A stretch of 64,000 bases of DNA, from the NCBI RefSeq assembly GCF_023156535.1, contig NZ_JALNMH010000001.1, positions 62,001 through 126,000 of the forward strand, given 5' to 3'. Position 1 is the stretch's first letter, and each line of letters starts with the position of its first letter. Below the pieces are notes generated by a model, which searched no databases, was not told where the DNA came from, and saw only the letters and a list, made by a program, of their open reading frames with translations. The position numbers and the translations under genes are program-made. This document shows positions 46,680 to 55,208 of the stretch, in pieces. The stretch comes from Pseudomarimonas salicorniae (GTDB taxonomy: Bacteria; Pseudomonadota; Gammaproteobacteria; Xanthomonadales; Xanthomonadaceae).

Positions 46680-48464
46680 TCAGGCGTTGGCGGCCCGGGC
46701 GACCGGACGGGGCGCCATCACGGCCAGCGCCGAGGCCACGCGGGCCTGCTCCTGGCGCAGGGCGGCCGGCATCCGCGGACCGAAGCCATCGAGGTACTCG
46801 CCGATCGAGAGCAGCTCGTGCTGCCAGGCCTCGACATCGACCTCGAGTAGGGTCTTGAGCGCGCCAGGCGCCATCGCCAGACCTTCCACATTGAGGTCGA
46901 CCGCGTCCGGGACGATGCCGATCGGCGTCTCGCGCGCCGGCAGGCGTCCCTCGATACGGCCGATCATCCACTCGAGTACGCGCAGGTTGTCGCCAAAGCC
47001 CGGCCAGAGGAACTTGCCATCGCTGCCCTTGCGGAACCAGTTGACGTGGAAAATCGTCGGCAGCTTGAGGTCGGCGCGGTCGAAGCTCAGCCAGTGGGCG
47101 AAATAGTCGGCGAAGTTGTAGCCGCAGAAGGGCTTCATCGCCATCGAGTCGCGGCGCATGACGCCCACCGCACCGGTGGCCGCGGCCGTGGTCTCCGAGC
47201 CCATCGATGCCCCGACGAGCACACCATGGCGCCAGTCGCGGGCCTCGAACACCAGCGGTACCAGCGACTCCCGGCGGCCGCCGAAGACGATCGCCGAGAT
47301 CGGCACGCCCTGGGGATTCTCGGCCTCGGGCGAGTAGCTCGGACACTGTTTGGCACTGACTGTGAAGCGCGCATTCGGATGCGCCGCCGGACCGTTGGCG
47401 CGGTCGAACGGGCGGCCTTGCCAGTCGAGCGCCGGAACGCCGTCGAGGCCTTCCCACCAGGGCTGGTTGTCGGCGGTGGTGCCGACGTTGGTGAAGATGG
47501 CATCGCGATCGAGCATCGCCAGCGCGTTCGGGTTGGTCTTGGCGCTGGTGCCGGGCGCCACGCCGAAGTAGCCGGCCTCCGGATTGATCGCCCACAGGCG
47601 ACCGTCCGGACCGGGCTGCATCCAGCAGATGTCGTCGCCCACGGTCCACACCTTCCAGCCCTTCTCGCGATAGGCGGCAGGCGGGATCAGCATGGCCAGA
47701 TTGGTCTTGCCGCAGGCGCTGGGGAAGGCAGCGGCAACGTAGTGGGTTTTGCCTTCCGGGTTCTCGATGCCGACGATCAGCATGTGCTCGGCCAGCCAGC
47801 CCTCCTGGCGCGCCTGGTACGACGCGATGCGCAGGGCGTGGCACTTCTTGCCGAGCAGCGCGTTGCCACCGTAGCCGGAGCCGAACGACTTGATCGTCAG
47901 CTCCTCCGGGAAGTGCATGATGAATCGACGGTCGGGATCCAGCTCGCCGGTCGAGTGCAGGCCTTTCACGAAGCGGCCTTCGCGCTCGATGCGCGCCAGC
48001 GCGGCCGCGCCCATGCGCGTCATCATGCGCATGTTGGCGACCACGTAGGGGCTGTCGGTGATCTCGACGCCGCAGCGCGCCAGCGGGGAATCGACTGGCC
48101 CCATGCAGTAGGGCACCACGTACAGGGTGCGGCCCTTCATGCAACCGGCGAACAGCGCGTCGATCTTCTCGTGGGCGGCTTCCGGCGCCATCCAGTGGTT
48201 GTTCGGGCCGGCGTCGTCACGGTCCTTGGTGCAGACGAAGGTCAGGTGCTCGACGCGGGCCACGTCGCCCGGGTCCGAACGATGCAGGAAGCAGTTCGGA
48301 TGGGTATCGGGATTGAGCGGCAGAAGGATCCCCGCCTCGAGCATGCCCCGCTGCAGCTGCTGCAGCTCGGCGTCCGATCCGTCGCACCAGTGGATGGCGT
48401 CCGGCGTGGTGAGTCGGGCTACCTGCTCAACCCACTGGTTGAGCGCTGCGAGCTGGCTGGCCAT
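46680..48464 (-). CDS. pckG: phosphoenolpyruvate carboxykinase (GTP)
   Basis: 594 residues, matching the GTP-dependent enzyme. Converts oxaloacetate and GTP to phosphoenolpyruvate for gluconeogenesis. The P-loop with reactive Cys is FPSACGKTNLAM, followed by WTVGDDICWM, and FGGRRESLVPLV and NWFRKGSDGKFLWPGFGDN in the C-terminal half. An upstream perfect palindrome overlies its probable promoter. Neighbouring fatty-acid genes fit a physiology that needs gluconeogenesis. Confidence 0.98.
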   Translation of the reverse strand: MASQLAALNQWVEQVARLTTPDAIHWCDGSDAELQQLQRGMLEAGILLPLNPDTHPNCFLHRSDPGDVARVEHLTFVCTKDRDDAGPNNHWMAPEAAHEKIDALFAGCMKGRTLYVVPYCMGPVDSPLARCGVEITDSPYVVANMRMMTRMGAAALARIEREGRFVKGLHSTGELDPDRRFIMHFPEELTIKSFGSGYGGNALLGKKCHALRIASYQARQEGWLAEHMLIVGIENPEGKTHYVAAAFPSACGKTNLAMLIPPAAYREKGWKVWTVGDDICWMQPGPDGRLWAINPEAGYFGVAPGTSAKTNPNALAMLDRDAIFTNVGTTADNQPWWEGLDGVPALDWQGRPFDRANGPAAHPNARFTVSAKQCPSYSPEAENPQGVPISAIVFGGRRESLVPLVFEARDWRHGVLVGASMGSETTAAATGAVGVMRRDSMAMKPFCGYNFADYFAHWLSFDRADLKLPTIFHVNWFRKGSDGKFLWPGFGDNLRVLEWMIGRIEGRLPARETPIGIVPDAVDLNVEGLAMAPGALKTLLEVDVEAWQHELLSIGEYLDGFGPRMPAALRQEQARVASALAVMAPRPVARAANA

Positions 48465-48548
48465 GGATGGGCTACTCCTCGACCGATGGGTCGGCTGGAC
48501 AGAAAACGGGGGAGGCTGGCGCGGTGGCAGCCGGCGGCGAGGCCGCGG

Positions 48549-48571
48549 ATTCTACCATGCATACGTATGCA
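48549..48571 (-). promoter_or_regulatory. pckG promoter region with 14-base perfect palindrome
   Basis: The minus-strand -10 TAGAAT at 48554-48549 (extended by TGG) starts transcription near 48542, about 78 bases before pckG. Directly upstream lies the palindrome TGCATACGTATGCA at 48558-48571, in the -10/-35 spacer. CATAC and GTATG half-sites are the same as in the TetR operators near 49300, but without the six-base gap. Confidence 0.5.
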
Positions 48572-48615
48572 GATCGGGGCGTCGCAAGGCCGTCAGGGAC
48601 ACGCGGCAGGCACCG

Positions 48616-49203
48616 TCAGGCAGCGGGAATCAGGGTGGTCATGACATGCTCCACGTAGGTCTCGAACTCCTCGTGGTGGAGCCGGGGCTGACGCAGCTGC
48701 AGGGACAGCTGGAGGAAGCCGACATAGGCGGAATAGGTCAGCCGGGCTCGGTGGATGGCCTCGGCGCGCCCCATGCCGATCTGGCGGAAGGCCAGCTGCA
48801 GGTAGTCGAGACGGCGCTTGGAGACGCGCTCCATCACCGGCTGCACCACCGGGTGGTCGAGCGCCTTAAGCAACTCGCTATAAATAATGTGCGACTTGGC
48901 TTCGTGCGCGACCCGCCGGAACAGCTCACGCAGGCGATCCCGGGGGTCGGCGATGCCCTCGAGGCGGGCAAACACCTCTTCCAGCTCGGACTGCTCCCAG
49001 CGCTCCAGCGAAGCCCTGAGCAGCGCGTCCCGCGAGGGGAAGTGCCAGTAGAAGCTGCCCTTGGTCACCCCAAGGCGCCTTGCCAGCGGCTCGACCGCGA
49101 GTCCGGAGACGCCGCTTTCGGAAATCATGTCGAGACCACCCTGGGCCCAGTCATCGGCGGACAGGCGGCTATTGCGTTCGATCTTGCGTGCTGCGTCGGG
49201 CAT
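48616..49203 (-). CDS. TetR-family transcriptional regulator
   Basis: 195 residues from the ATG at 49203 (MPDAARKIERNSR). The HTH is in GVSGLAVEPLARRLGVTKGSFYWHFPSRDALLRASLERWE, typical TetR. The ligand domain ends YVEHVMTTLIPAA. It is divergent from the hydrolase-fadE-DUF4442 operon; two palindromic sites lie in the 142-base gap. The setting suggests an acyl-CoA-responsive repressor, as in FadR/PsrA-type TetR proteins; ligand is inferred. Confidence 0.9.
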   Translation of the reverse strand: MPDAARKIERNSRLSADDWAQGGLDMISESGVSGLAVEPLARRLGVTKGSFYWHFPSRDALLRASLERWEQSELEEVFARLEGIADPRDRLRELFRRVAHEAKSHIIYSELLKALDHPVVQPVMERVSKRRLDYLQLAFRQIGMGRAEAIHRARLTYSAYVGFLQLSLQLRQPRLHHEEFETYVEHVMTTLIPAA

Positions 49204-49294
49204 GGGTGCGAAGTCTAACTGGCGGCAGGGGGCGCGGCGCGCCGCTCGGCGGACGGGTCTGTCACCGGACCGTCCCCGGACCTTCACGAAACTA

Positions 49295-49349
49295 CCATAC
49301 TCTGGCGTATTGACAAGCGCGGGACGGCTTTCCATACTTTGGCGTATGG
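49295..49349 (+). promoter_or_regulatory. fadE operon promoter with two TetR-type operators
   Basis: TTGACA at 49310-49315 and CATACT at 49333-49338 are 17 bases apart. Operator 2, CCATAC-TTTGGC-GTATGG at 49332-49349, covers the -10 and the start codon; operator 1, CCATAC-TCTGGC-GTATTG at 49295-49312, overlaps the -35. The centres are 37 bases apart. The predicted start point is at or just before the A of the ATG at 49346. Confidence 0.75.
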
Positions 49350-50230
49350 CCGCATGTCCCGACCAGCTCGACCCCTGCCCCACGCCCGTACGCGTCGACG
49401 CGGCGGACGGCGTCGCATTGCGGCTGGACCGCTGGTCCGAGCGCGGCCAGCCGGTCCTGCTCACGCACGGGTTCGGCCAGACCCGCGGCGCCTGGTCGGC
49501 CAGCGCGCGGCGCCTGGCAGAGCTGGGTTATGCGCCCTGGACCCTGGACGCGCGCGGCCATGGCGACAGCGGCCGCAACCCGCCCGGACGCGGATACGCC
49601 TTCGAGCAGTTCATCGAGGACGCCCGCGAGGTTTCGGCCCGCCTGCCCGCCCGTCCGGTCCTGGTCGGGGCCTCGATGGGCGGACTGATCGGCATCATGG
49701 CCCAGGCACGCTACGCCAGCTTTTCTGCGCTGGTCCTGGTCGACATCACGCCGCGCTGGGATTCACGCGGCGTCGAGCGCATCCTTGGTTTCATGGGAGC
49801 GCATCCTGACGGATTCGAAAGCCTGGAGGCTGCCGCGGACGCGGTGGCGGGCTACCTGCCACACCGCCCGCGCAAGACGCCGGACGCGATGCGCGCCGTG
49901 CTTCGCAGACGTGCCGATGGCCGCTGGTGCTGGCACTGGGATCCGCGTCTGCTCGAGGACATCGGGCGCGCCGGGGAAAGCGCCCAGCACGCGCTCAGCG
50001 AGGCGGCGCGCGAGATTTCGGTACCTACCCTGCTTGTGAGCGGCGGTCGCAGCGACCTGATCGGCGCCCAGCATGTGGAAGAGTTCATGCGGCTGGTGCC
50101 GCACGCGCAGCATCGGCGCATCGATGACGCCACCCACATGGTGGCGGGCGATCGGAACGATGCCTTCACAGACGCCATCGTGGCGTTTCTCGACGCCGCG
50201 GCCCCCGCCGCGGCAGCAACCGGAGCGTAG
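49346..50230 (+). CDS. alpha/beta hydrolase in the fadE operon
   Basis: 294 residues from the ATG at 49346 (MAACPDQLDPCPTP). Core motifs are LLTHGFGQTRGAW, nucleophile VGASMGGLIGIM, the acid in VSGGRSDLIGA and His in DDATHMVAGD. Probably an esterase or thioesterase of lipid turnover by context, three bases before fadE. It has no Shine-Dalgarno, and its ATG lies inside a TetR operator; a leaderless transcript is likely. Confidence 0.88.
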   Translation: MAACPDQLDPCPTPVRVDAADGVALRLDRWSERGQPVLLTHGFGQTRGAWSASARRLAELGYAPWTLDARGHGDSGRNPPGRGYAFEQFIEDAREVSARLPARPVLVGASMGGLIGIMAQARYASFSALVLVDITPRWDSRGVERILGFMGAHPDGFESLEAAADAVAGYLPHRPRKTPDAMRAVLRRRADGRWCWHWDPRLLEDIGRAGESAQHALSEAAREISVPTLLVSGGRSDLIGAQHVEEFMRLVPHAQHRRIDDATHMVAGDRNDAFTDAIVAFLDAAAPAAAATGA

Positions 50231-50232
50231 TC

Positions 50233-52698
50233 ATGAGTGTCATCACGCCCTTCCTCGCCCTGCTGCTCGCCGGAATGGCCGCAGCCTACTTCCGGGTCTC
50301 CCTGAAGACCTGGGCCATCCTCAGCGCAGGCGCGCTGGTCATTGCCGCACTGGCTGGCGCCAGCATCGTGGCAACGGTCATCGCAGCCGTGCTGTTCGCC
50401 CTGGTGTCGGTGCCCCTCCTGCATGCGCCGACCCGGCGCAGCAAGCTGACCGCGCCCCTGCTGAAGATCTATACCAAGATGCTTCCGCAGCTCTCCGACA
50501 CCGAACGCACCGCACTTGAAGCGGGCACCGTCGGCTTCGAGGGCGAACTGTTCTCGGGCATGCCGAAGTGGAAGGACCTGCTCTCGCAGCCCAAGCCCGA
50601 GCTGACCCCGGAAGAGCGCGCCTTCCTCGACGGTCCGGTCGAAGAGGTCTGCAAGATGACCAACGACTGGGAGATCACCCACGACCGCGCCGACCTTCCG
50701 CCCGAGGTCTGGGAGTACATCAAGAAGAACAAGTTCTTCGGCATGATCATTCCCAAGCAGTACGGCGGCCTCGGCTTTTCGGCGCTGGCCCACCACAAGG
50801 TGATCCAGAAGCTGGCCTCGATCTCCTCGACGCTCAGTTCCACCGTCGGCGTACCGAACTCGCTCGGACCGGCCGAACTGCTCCTGCACTACGGCACCGA
50901 GGAGCAGAAGAACCACTACCTGCCGCGACTGGCCGATGGCCGCGAGGTGCCCTGCTTCGCGCTGACCGGGCCCACCGCCGGCTCCGATGCGACCTCGATC
51001 CCCGACCACGGCATCGTCTGCGAAGGCGAGTGGAACGGCGCCAAGGTGATCGGCGTGCGGCTCAACTTCGACAAGCGCTACATCACCCTCGCCCCGGTGG
51101 CGACGGTGATCGGTCTCGCCTTCCGCCTGTACGACCCGGACGGCCTGCTCTCCGACCAGCAGGACCGCGGCATCACCCTGGCCCTGGTTCCGCGCAATAC
51201 CCCGAAGCTGGAAATCGGCCGCCGCCACTTCCCGCTGAACTGCGCGTTCCAGAACGGACCGGTGCGCGGACAGGACGTGTTCCTGCCGCTCTCGCAGCTG
51301 ATCGGCGGTGAGGACTTCATCGGCCAGGGCTGGCGCATGCTGGTCGAGTGCCTCTCCGTGGGCCGCGCCATCACCCTGCCCTCGTCGGCCAGCGGCGGCT
51401 CCAAGATCGCTGCCGTGGTCACCGGCGCCTATTCGCGCATCCGCAAGCAGTTCGGCCTGTCGATCGGCCGCTTCGAGGGCGTCGAGGAGGCGCTGGCGCG
51501 CATCGCCGGCAACGCCTACGCGACCAGTGCCCTCGCTGAAATGACCGCCTCGGCGGTCGATCGCGGCGAGAAGCCGGCCGTGCCTTCGGCGATCGCCAAG
51601 TACCACTGCACCGAGATGGCCCGCGAAGCCGCGCAGGACGCGATGGACATCCACGGCGGCAAGGGCGTCATCCTCGGCCCGAAGAACTACCTCGGCCGCG
51701 GCTGGCAGGCGGCACCGATCGCCATCACCGTGGAAGGCGCGAACATCATGACCCGGTCGCTGATGATCTTCGGCCAGGGTGCGATCCGCTGCCATCCCTG
51801 GGTGCTGAAGGAGATGCAGGCGGCCACGCATCCGGATCCGGAGACCCGCCTGCGCGAGTTCGACCGCACCCTGTTCGGCCACATCGGATTTGCCGTGTCG
51901 AACGCCGTGCGCAGCTTCGTGCTGGGCCTGACCGGCGCGCGCATCGGCCGCGCCCCGGGCGATGCCTACACCAAGCGCTACTACCGCAAGCTCAACCGCT
52001 ACTCGGCGAACCTGGCCCTGGTCGCGGACACCTCGATGCTGCTGCTCGGCGGCAAGCTGAAGTTCAAGGAGCGCCTGTCGGCGCGCCTCGGCGACGTGCT
52101 CTCGCAGCTGTACATCGTCAGCTCGATGCTGAAGCGGTACGAGGACATGGAACGTCCGGCGGCGGAGCGTCCGCTGCTGGCCTACGCCTTCCACGACGCC
52201 TGCAACAAGATCGAGCTGGCCCTGTCCACCGCGCTGCGCAACTTCCCGATCCGCTGGGCCGGCTGGCTGCTCTGGGTGCTGGTCTTCCCGTGGGGCCGTC
52301 GCGCGCAGGCGCCGTCGGATCGCCTCGGCCACCGCGCCGCCTCCCTGCTGATGAGCCCGTCGGATACGCGCGATCGCCTGGCCGAGGGCGTGTTTCTCAC
52401 CCCCTGTGCCAACAACCCGGCCGGTCGGGTCAATGCGGCCCTGGCCAAGGTCATCGCCGCCGAGCCGGTGGAACGCAAGTTCCAGAAGCTGGTCAAGGGC
52501 GGCGAGCTGGATGCGCTCGACCACGATGGACAGCTCAGCGAGGCCCAGCTCAAGGGCCTGCTCAGCGCCGAGGACGTCGCCCTGCTGCGCGAACTGCAGG
52601 AGCTGGTCCACGATGTCATCAGCACCGATGACTTCGACCCGGCCGACCTAGAGTCGGCGGCGCTGTACCGCAAGCGCGAACAGCGCAAGGCAGCCTGA
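50233..52698 (+). CDS. fadE: acyl-CoA dehydrogenase FadE
   Basis: 821 residues, the size of the large E. coli-type enzyme. N-terminal membrane segment (ITPFLALLLAGMAAAYF and AGALVIAALAGASIVATVIAAVL) and then acyl-CoA dehydrogenase domains: IPKQYGGLGFSALAHHKV, FALTGPTAGSDATSIPDHG, SVGRAITLPSSASGG and a C-terminal extension beginning at residue ~560. Performs the first oxidation of fatty acid beta-oxidation at the inner membrane. Middle gene of the operon controlled by the TetR operators; a hairpin with a T-tract follows before the next gene. Confidence 0.96.
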   Translation: MSVITPFLALLLAGMAAAYFRVSLKTWAILSAGALVIAALAGASIVATVIAAVLFALVSVPLLHAPTRRSKLTAPLLKIYTKMLPQLSDTERTALEAGTVGFEGELFSGMPKWKDLLSQPKPELTPEERAFLDGPVEEVCKMTNDWEITHDRADLPPEVWEYIKKNKFFGMIIPKQYGGLGFSALAHHKVIQKLASISSTLSSTVGVPNSLGPAELLLHYGTEEQKNHYLPRLADGREVPCFALTGPTAGSDATSIPDHGIVCEGEWNGAKVIGVRLNFDKRYITLAPVATVIGLAFRLYDPDGLLSDQQDRGITLALVPRNTPKLEIGRRHFPLNCAFQNGPVRGQDVFLPLSQLIGGEDFIGQGWRMLVECLSVGRAITLPSSASGGSKIAAVVTGAYSRIRKQFGLSIGRFEGVEEALARIAGNAYATSALAEMTASAVDRGEKPAVPSAIAKYHCTEMAREAAQDAMDIHGGKGVILGPKNYLGRGWQAAPIAITVEGANIMTRSLMIFGQGAIRCHPWVLKEMQAATHPDPETRLREFDRTLFGHIGFAVSNAVRSFVLGLTGARIGRAPGDAYTKRYYRKLNRYSANLALVADTSMLLLGGKLKFKERLSARLGDVLSQLYIVSSMLKRYEDMERPAAERPLLAYAFHDACNKIELALSTALRNFPIRWAGWLLWVLVFPWGRRAQAPSDRLGHRAASLLMSPSDTRDRLAEGVFLTPCANNPAGRVNAALAKVIAAEPVERKFQKLVKGGELDALDHDGQLSEAQLKGLLSAEDVALLRELQELVHDVISTDDFDPADLESAALYRKREQRKAA

Positions 52699-52720
52699 TC
52701 GAACCCGCTGCCTGACCCCG

Positions 52721-52753
52721 GACGGCGGACCTCAGGTCCGCCGTCTTTCGTTT
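52721..52753 (+). terminator. rho-independent terminator between fadE and the DUF4442 gene
   Basis: GACGGCGGACC and GGTCCGCCGTC form an 11-base perfect stem around TCA, followed by TTTCGTTT. The Shine-Dalgarno GGAG of the next gene begins directly after the T-run, so any expression of that gene beyond the terminator needs read-through or its own promoter. Confidence 0.85.
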
Positions 52754-52763
52754 GGAGCCCCCA

Positions 52764-53246
52764 ATGGCCGACAAGATCCCTTCCACACTCGCGATGTACC
52801 GCAGGCTCGCCCGATTCTCGCCATCGGGCTGGCTGTTCTCCCGCGCGGTCTGCTTCCGCGCACCGTACTTCGGCAGCATCAAGCCCCTGGTCACCCGCCT
52901 CGAGCCCGGCCTCTGCGTCGCCGAGATCGCGCACCGCCGCGCGGTGCAGAACCACATCGGCACGGTGCACGCAATCGCGCTGTGCAACCTCGCCGAACTG
53001 ACGGCCGGCCTGGTCTCCGAAGCCTCGCTGCCGGTGTCCATGCGCTGGATTCCAAAGGGCATGGAGGTCGAGTACGTGGCCAAGGCCAGCGGCCGCATGC
53101 ACGCCGAAGGTCGCCCGGAGGTTCCAGCGGTCCACGCCGACGAGGGCTACGAGCTGCCGATCCGGGTCAGCGTCACCGACCCCGGCGGCACCGAGGTTTT
53201 CCGCGCCCGCATCCGGATGTGGGCGACGCCCAAGCCACGGCGCTGA
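52764..53246 (+). CDS. DUF4442 hot-dog-fold protein
   Basis: 160 residues from the ATG at 52764, preceded by GGAG. Resembles PaaI-like thioesterases: NHIGTVHAIALCNLAELTAG as the helix with the catalytic region, and MRWIPKGMEVEYVAKASG and ELPIRVSVTDPGGTEVFRAR as strands. By context with fadE it may hydrolyse acyl-CoA or related thioesters. Convergent with a DUF922 gene four bases away. Confidence 0.85.
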   Translation: MADKIPSTLAMYRRLARFSPSGWLFSRAVCFRAPYFGSIKPLVTRLEPGLCVAEIAHRRAVQNHIGTVHAIALCNLAELTAGLVSEASLPVSMRWIPKGMEVEYVAKASGRMHAEGRPEVPAVHADEGYELPIRVSVTDPGGTEVFRARIRMWATPKPRR

Positions 53247-53250
53247 ACCC

Positions 53251-53931
53251 TCAGCGCGGGGCGCAGTCGCGCCGCAGGGCGGAATCGCGACGGTCGCAGG
53301 CGTCTAGGCCGCTGGATTCGATCTCGAGTACCGCCCCCTGCCGCAGGCCGTGCGCGGTGCGCCGGTCGTAGGCCGAACTGCGCAGCGCCAGCCGGCTGAG
53401 GTGGCTCAGGCGCAGGGCGAGCAGTTCGCGGCGAAGTGCCCCGCAGTCGGCCTGCGTCCGGCTGACCCGATCCACCGCCCAGGCCAGCTCCTGCGCCGTT
53501 TCCAGCGCCATCTCGCGATGGCCTTCCTCGTGCAGGACCAGGCCCTCGCGCATCTGCAGCCAGGCTGCCTCAAGGGGCTCCGATGGGGCGTCCCGCGGCC
53601 GCCACTCGGGCAGGGACAGCCTCATCGTCAGGCGTACCTCGGGTTGCTCGAGACGGCATTCACCGCCCTCAGGCTGCAGGCGGTAGTGGAGCTCAAGATC
53701 AATCCGCAGCAGACCGTGTGAGGCGCGTCCGTCGCCGCGCTCCGGACGGTGGCCATCGATCTGCGCGCGCAATGTGTCGAGCTCGGTGGCATCGACCACA
53801 TAGGGATGCGACTGCTCCGCAATGCGCAGCGGCACGCTGTCCCGGCCTGCCTCGCCGGCCGCGTGCGGCGCGGCGAGGAGGACAAGCAGCCCGGCCGCAA
53901 GGCCGCTGCGCCGGCATGGCCTGCCGGTCAA
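53251..53931 (-). CDS. DUF922-like secreted putative zinc protease
   Basis: 226 residues from a TTG at 53931 that overlaps the stop of the upstream gene (TTGA) and has GAGG four bases before it. Signal peptide (LAAGLLVLLAAPHAAG). The zinc-binding sequence is LVLHEEGHREMALE, an HExxH motif; a second His could be elsewhere. DUF922 is described as a predicted secreted Zn-dependent protease; activity is not proven. Probably translated together with the upstream secreted protein. Confidence 0.78.
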   Translation of the reverse strand: MTGRPCRRSGLAAGLLVLLAAPHAAGEAGRDSVPLRIAEQSHPYVVDATELDTLRAQIDGHRPERGDGRASHGLLRIDLELHYRLQPEGGECRLEQPEVRLTMRLSLPEWRPRDAPSEPLEAAWLQMREGLVLHEEGHREMALETAQELAWAVDRVSRTQADCGALRRELLALRLSHLSRLALRSSAYDRRTAHGLRQGAVLEIESSGLDACDRRDSALRRDCAPR

Positions 53932-55061
53932 GAGGCCTCGATCGGCCGCAGGCGCACGCGCAGCGAGGTGTAGTAGACATGGGTCAGACCCTCGAAGGCC
54001 GAGTCGGTGCCGGCCACCACCCACATCCGGCCCTGCGCATCGCTGCGCACGCGGAAGGCCCGACCCTGGGTGCTCAGCGTCTTCAGCTCCCACTCGCCCT
54101 CGGGGACGCCATCGCACTGCTGAGTGTTGGCCAGATCGCCGACCACCAGCGCCTGGGCGCCGCCCTCGGACTGGTTGCCGAAGTCGAAGTTCGGGCGCAG
54201 GGTCGGAAATCCACCCTCGTCAACGACGGTTGCCTGCGGAGCGAAATCCAGTGCGCCGAGCTTGACGTAGACCCCCTCTCCGGGCGATCCACCCACCCCG
54301 ATGCAGCCGGCCGGCACCTGGGTGGCGAACTCCACTTCCAGTTCCACCTGGTAGAGCTGCTCGGGCTGCAGGCCGCCGAGCGGGGCAGCGATCATCATCG
54401 CCAGGTCGTCGGAACGGTTGTGGCCGGCGAGAAACAGACCGCGGCGCGCCTGCAGCGGCTCGGGCAGGCGCTTCCAGTCGAAATCCAGCTCGTAGATGTC
54501 ATGACCGTCCGCGGGCAGGTCGGCGAAGATCGGATAGAACGCGTTCTCGCCCAACTCGAAGGACAGCACGCGCTGCTCGCTGAACTCCTCCTCGGCGTTG
54601 CAGCGGACGCCCTGCGGTCGGCTCAGGCGCTGCAGCTCGCCGCTGCCATCCGGCAGGCCGCCAGCCTGGTCGTCATACTCCAGCCGGGCGGCGTCGCAGC
54701 CCATGAACTCCACCCGCAGGACACCGCGGGTCTGGAAAGTCGGCGGGGTCTGGGCGGCGATGGTCGGAAAGCGGCCCCCGCTGGCGCTGCCCATCTCGGC
54801 CTCGATCGCATTGCCGTCGATGCGGCCGAGCCCGAACAGCCAGAGCGGCGCGCCGTTGGCATCGTAGGTGTACCAGGTTACCGCCGCGCGGCCACCGTCG
54901 AGCACGTCGATCTGCAGCCCCTGCCCGTCCGCGCCAGGATCGAACCACAGACCGCCTATGTCGCCTCGCAGGCCGACCGGCTCCGCACCCGGCTCCTGTG
55001 ACGCCGCAACGGCCGACGCCATGACCAGAACCACACCCAACATCCAGTTTGTTGCTCGCAT
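53928..55061 (-). CDS. secreted protein of unknown function, 377 aa
   Basis: Signal peptide (MLGVVLVMASAVAASQ). The first ~130 residues contain a beta domain: GLWFDPGADGQGLQIDVLDG and WYTYDANGAPLWLFGLGRID. This GLWFDP-x-GQG repeat is frequent in secreted Xanthomonadales proteins, often in serine proteases or lectin-like proteins. The C-terminal half (YELDFDWKRLPE, GLFLAGHNRSDDLAMMIA, FDFGNQSEGG) has no recognised motif. It overlaps the putative DUF922 protease start, suggesting joint action. Confidence 0.8.
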   Translation of the reverse strand: MRATNWMLGVVLVMASAVAASQEPGAEPVGLRGDIGGLWFDPGADGQGLQIDVLDGGRAAVTWYTYDANGAPLWLFGLGRIDGNAIEAEMGSASGGRFPTIAAQTPPTFQTRGVLRVEFMGCDAARLEYDDQAGGLPDGSGELQRLSRPQGVRCNAEEEFSEQRVLSFELGENAFYPIFADLPADGHDIYELDFDWKRLPEPLQARRGLFLAGHNRSDDLAMMIAAPLGGLQPEQLYQVELEVEFATQVPAGCIGVGGSPGEGVYVKLGALDFAPQATVVDEGGFPTLRPNFDFGNQSEGGAQALVVGDLANTQQCDGVPEGEWELKTLSTQGRAFRVRSDAQGRMWVVAGTDSAFEGLTHVYYTSLRVRLRPIEAS

Positions 55062-55208
55062 GCTTGCTCCTCGGGGTTGTGGGTGCGGCAGGGCACACCC
55101 GGCTGTCGGGACGGAGTGACGGAAATCGGGATGGCGACGTCGCAGTCGCGGCCGGGGAGCTCGCAGCCGCGTTGTCGGGCGGTTCAGATTCTGCGCCGAT
55201 GGCGAGCC

